From assembly GCF_002162355.1 (NCBI RefSeq), contig NZ_CP021434.1, forward strand, positions 3,588,001 to 3,652,000: 64,000 nt of DNA, written 5' to 3'. Made by a program: the position numbers and the translations under genes. Source of the stretch: Tumebacillus avium. GTDB taxonomy: Bacteria > Bacillota > Bacilli > Tumebacillales > Tumebacillaceae. Shown here one piece after another: positions 61,183-64,000 of this stretch (position 1 is its first letter; the number at the start of each line of letters is the position of its first letter). The notes under the pieces are model-generated. The model was not told where the DNA came from. It worked only from the letters and a program-made list of their open reading frames with translations, and did not search any database.

Positions 61183-61584
61183 ATGGGAAAAAGTTTTCTC
61201 GGGCGCGGCTGGAAATTTCCGGTCGTCGTCGACCCGGCTACCGGGCGTATCGCCATGTCGGAGTTTGAAGACGACATCGCCGAAGCGATCCGCATCATCC
61301 TCTATACGGCAAAAGGCGAACGGGTGATGCGCCCCGACTTCGGCTGCGGCATCCATGAATTTGTGTTTGAAACGACCGATCCAACCACCTTGTCCTTGAT
61401 GGAAGCGTCTGTCGAAGAAGCGATCATGCGCTGGGAGCCGCGCGTGCACGAAGTGGACGTCAAAATCACCCAAGAGCAGCACGATGAAGGCAAACTGCAC
61501 ATCAGCTTAGCCTACCGCGTGCGCACGACCAACAACCTGTACAACCAAGTCTATCCGTTCTACATGCATGAAGGCACCAGATAA
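61183..61584 (+). CDS. gp25-like baseplate wedge protein (Pvc9-like)
   Basis: A 133-residue GPW/gp25 protein. EDDIAEAIRIILYTAKGERVMRPDFGC is the conserved core that starts sheath assembly at the baseplate; EFVFETTDP follows. AGAGGA sits 8 bases before the ATG at 61183; the ATG at 61174 overlaps it and was not chosen. Confidence 0.94.
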   Translation: MGKSFLGRGWKFPVVVDPATGRIAMSEFEDDIAEAIRIILYTAKGERVMRPDFGCGIHEFVFETTDPTTLSLMEASVEEAIMRWEPRVHEVDVKITQEQHDEGKLHISLAYRVRTTNNLYNQVYPFYMHEGTR

Positions 61585-61610
61585 ACAGCCGGAGGAAGGG
61601 AGGGGAGAGC

Positions 61611-64000
61611 ATGCTGCCACCCAGAATTGACGAGCGCACTTTGCAGGATCTAGTTACGCGCATGAAAGAGATGGTTCCATACTACACGCCGGAGTGGAGA
61701 TTCTCCCCGAGCGACCCCGATGCCGGCGCCGCTTTGTTCTACATGTTTGCCGAGATGTACCTGCAAAACGTCGAGCGCCTCAACCGCGTTCCGATGAAAA
61801 ACCTGATCGCTTTTCTCAACCTGACCGGCCTCGCACAGCTTCCGGCCAGCCCGGCCACCGGCTACGTTACCTTCACCGTCAGTGAAGGCACGCCGCACCC
61901 GGTGCTGATCCCGCCCGGCACGGCTCTGCTCGCCGAAGCGTCAGACGGCGGCGACGCGATCCCGTTTGAAACGGCCGCCCCGCTGCTCGTCACCCCGGCT
62001 CGACTGGCCGAGACCTGGCTTACTTCGACCGAGCATGACCGCATTTTGCGCCTGGCTCCAAGCCCGGAGAACCCTGCTCTCCTGTATGATTTCGCGCAAG
62101 GGGAGAACCTGCAGTCGCACTGCCTGTATCTCGGGCACCGCGACCTGTTTACCGCCACGCAGCCGGCTGTGATCGAGCTCGATTTCTACCACTCGGCCGC
62201 ACGCTATCTGGAAAAATCATACGGGGAGAAACTCGCCGACCCGACCGCGCTCGAATGGGCGTATTACGGACCGCAGGGCTGGGAGCCGTTTGATGTGGTC
62301 AGCGCCAAAGGCAACCGCCTGCTGCTCACGAAAAACAAAGTCCGCGAGATCGTCCTGCACGAACTCCAAGGCATCGAAAACCGCTGGATTCGCTGCATGC
62401 TGAAACCAAATATGCTGGAGCAGGTGGCGAGCGCGCAGCAACCGCTGTTGATCGACGCTCTCCACGTCAAAACCAACTACCTCGACGCCAACCGCGAAGG
62501 CGGGATTGCGCCCGAGTTGCTTTTTTTCAATGACATTCAGGTCGACCCGGCCGGCTGCTATCCGTTTGGCGAGCACTTCGCGCCGTTTGCCCTGTTCTAT
62601 GTGGGCAGCCAGGAAGTGTTCACCAAGCGTGACAGCGTGATCACGATGACCTTCCGCTTGAAAGCGGTCCCGCACCGTCTGCTGCCCGAAGAAGAGCAGA
62701 AGATCGAGTGGAAAATGGTGATGAAAGAAACCGATTTTGACAAGCCGAAAGTGCATGAGACATCGGTCTTGCACGTGATCTGGGAATATTGGAACGGCAA
62801 CAGTTGGGTCCGGCTGTTCCACAATCAGGAGTACGAAGAGATCTTCTACCGCCCAAGCGACGCCGGTGTGGACAAAGTGATGCAGTTCACCTGTCCAAGC
62901 GACATGGCCGACACGATGGTCAGCGGTCATCAGGCGCGCTGGATTCGGGCGCGCGTGCTGCAAGTCGAGAACCTGTACTCGAACAACCCGGTCTACCTGT
63001 CGCCGAAAATGGAAAATCTCCGCCTGCAATACAGCTACTTCCCCGATGCGGGGTTCCCTGTCGAGCGCTGCCTGACAGAAAACAACATGGAAGTGCTCGA
63101 CCGCACCGCACAGGTCCTGCAAGGCCAGACGCTGTTTGCGCCGTTTGCGGGGCTGGAAGGCACCGATCCGGCGTTTTACATGGGCTTTGATCAGGCGCCG
63201 CGCAAAGGGCCGATCCAGATGTACTTTTCGATGATAGGCATGCCTGTCACCGCGTCGTCCGAATTGCCGCTGATCGAGTGGGAATATCTGCGCCAAGGCC
63301 CGTCCGGGCCGGAGTGGACGCCGCTGAAAACGATCGACGAGACGCTGGGCTTCACCCGCAGCGGCACCGTGCAGTTCGCCGGCCCGTCCGATTTTGTGAA
63401 AAGCGGACGTTTCACCCGCGAGCTGTACTGGATTCGCGCCATCAACCGCGACGGGCAGTTCGAACGCAAAAAGCAAGGGGACAGCCCGCGCCCACATCTG
63501 GCCGGCATCCACTTGAACACCGCCAAAGTGATCCAGCAGGAATCGATCCGCCGCGAAGTTCCGAAGAAAGTCCACGTCAGCGACACCGAAGTCCATTTCC
63601 ATCTGGAAAGCCCGCCCGTCTTCTCCGAAGAAGTCTGGGTGGACGAGACGGGACATCTCAACGAGCTTGACCTGAACGCCTTGCTTGAGCAAGATGCGAC
63701 GGCGACCGAAGTGATCCGCGACTCGGGCGGCAATATCTTGCAGCTCTGGGTGCGATACGCAGCGGTTGGGCATTTTGACCAGTCTGAGCCGCTTGACCGC
63801 CACTATCTGCTCGACCGTTCGTCCGGGGTGCTGCGCTTCGGTGACGGCGTGCATGGCAAAGCGTTGCCAAGCAACGGCCCGGAGCCGGTGATGGTGCATT
63901 ACAAAAAAATCGCCGGCAAGCGCGGCAACGTCGAAGCGGGACGGATCACCCAACTGCAGCAGTCGATCGCCTTCGTGCAGGAAGTGTTCAACCCGGAGCC
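61611..64000 (+). CDS. gpJ-like baseplate protein (Pvc11-like), cut by window end
   Basis: An open frame of at least 796 codons running off the window; no stop within it. The N-terminal MFAEMYLQNVERLNRVPMKN, then TGYVTFTVSEGTPHPVLIPPGTALLA, is typical of baseplate J/Pvc11 wedge proteins, and the later HYLLDRSSGVLRFGDGVHG is the core motif of that family. AGGAAGGGAGGGGAG precedes the ATG. It joins with gp25 and the hub to form the baseplate ring. Total length unknown. Confidence 0.92.
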   Translation, partial: MLPPRIDERTLQDLVTRMKEMVPYYTPEWRFSPSDPDAGAALFYMFAEMYLQNVERLNRVPMKNLIAFLNLTGLAQLPASPATGYVTFTVSEGTPHPVLIPPGTALLAEASDGGDAIPFETAAPLLVTPARLAETWLTSTEHDRILRLAPSPENPALLYDFAQGENLQSHCLYLGHRDLFTATQPAVIELDFYHSAARYLEKSYGEKLADPTALEWAYYGPQGWEPFDVVSAKGNRLLLTKNKVREIVLHELQGIENRWIRCMLKPNMLEQVASAQQPLLIDALHVKTNYLDANREGGIAPELLFFNDIQVDPAGCYPFGEHFAPFALFYVGSQEVFTKRDSVITMTFRLKAVPHRLLPEEEQKIEWKMVMKETDFDKPKVHETSVLHVIWEYWNGNSWVRLFHNQEYEEIFYRPSDAGVDKVMQFTCPSDMADTMVSGHQARWIRARVLQVENLYSNNPVYLSPKMENLRLQYSYFPDAGFPVERCLTENNMEVLDRTAQVLQGQTLFAPFAGLEGTDPAFYMGFDQAPRKGPIQMYFSMIGMPVTASSELPLIEWEYLRQGPSGPEWTPLKTIDETLGFTRSGTVQFAGPSDFVKSGRFTRELYWIRAINRDGQFERKKQGDSPRPHLAGIHLNTAKVIQQESIRREVPKKVHVSDTEVHFHLESPPVFSEEVWVDETGHLNELDLNALLEQDATATEVIRDSGGNILQLWVRYAAVGHFDQSEPLDRHYLLDRSSGVLRFGDGVHGKALPSNGPEPVMVHYKKIAGKRGNVEAGRITQLQQSIAFVQEVFNPE

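Overview
The window looks like the chromosome of a GC-rich, endospore-forming, aerobic Firmicute, most likely Bacillales near Tumebacillus/Alicyclobacillaceae (family-level inference, not searched). The signs are strong AGGAGG ribosome sites, sporulation-type genes (ypjB, ylbJ), a three-gene menaquinol:cytochrome c reductase (qcrABC), and the B. subtilis-like order reoY(ypiB)-qcrABC-ypjA-ypjB-ypjC-like ... ypjD-dapB-mgsA-cca.

Layout. 0-5 kb: a small Cys-rich protein with a YrzF-like kinase fold, a STAS-like protein, and a bacterial XPB helicase overlapping a partner protein. 5-19.7 kb: the conserved reoY/qcr/ypj/dapB/cca block. It is interrupted by a creatininase-family gene and by five membrane-protein genes (CPBP protease, DedA, YkvI-like, UppP, YlbJ). 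bshB1-bshA, which sit between mgsA and cca in B. subtilis, are absent, and a 10-bp tandem repeat lies there. 19.8-31.7 kb: an FAD amine-oxidase-fold enzyme, a 1781-residue kinase/AAA/GAF/nucleotide-cyclase protein, small membrane proteins, a GAF/HD-GYP c-di-GMP phosphodiesterase, an Rpn-type nuclease and a DAO-type oxidoreductase. 31.8-40.8 kb: an exopolysaccharide/capsule operon (fused Wzc-type BY-kinase, CpsB phosphatase, flippase, two GT2 enzymes, a polymerase/ligase, an initiating sugar-phosphate transferase and an LCP ligase), with almost every start overlapping or abutting the previous stop. 40.8-46.3 kb: mixed single genes (MBL hydrolase, phosphoesterase, TDO-like protein, SRPBCC + ArsR pair, methyltransferase, DUF1992).

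46.5-64 kb (running off the end): a contractile injection system (CIS/eCIS) on the + strand. It encodes an AAA+ ATPase, DUF4255 cap protein, unknown beta protein, sheath, tube, tail-assembly protein, a small out-of-frame ORF, second tube, a 1748-residue repeat protein, LysM hub protein, gpD-like and gpV-like spike proteins, gp25 wedge and a gpJ-like baseplate protein cut by the window edge.

The most interesting item is the giant repeat protein. It has about 47 copies of a 15-residue unit, then switches abruptly to about 27 copies of a 19-residue unit, which is consistent with a long right-handed coiled coil. It sits where contractile phages encode the tape measure. Just upstream, the tail-assembly gene ends near a GGGG run, and the following small ORF has no good start codon and lies in the -1 frame. 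This suggests a phage-like programmed frameshift inside a CIS locus. No toxin/effector or fibre gene is inside the window; these may lie downstream.
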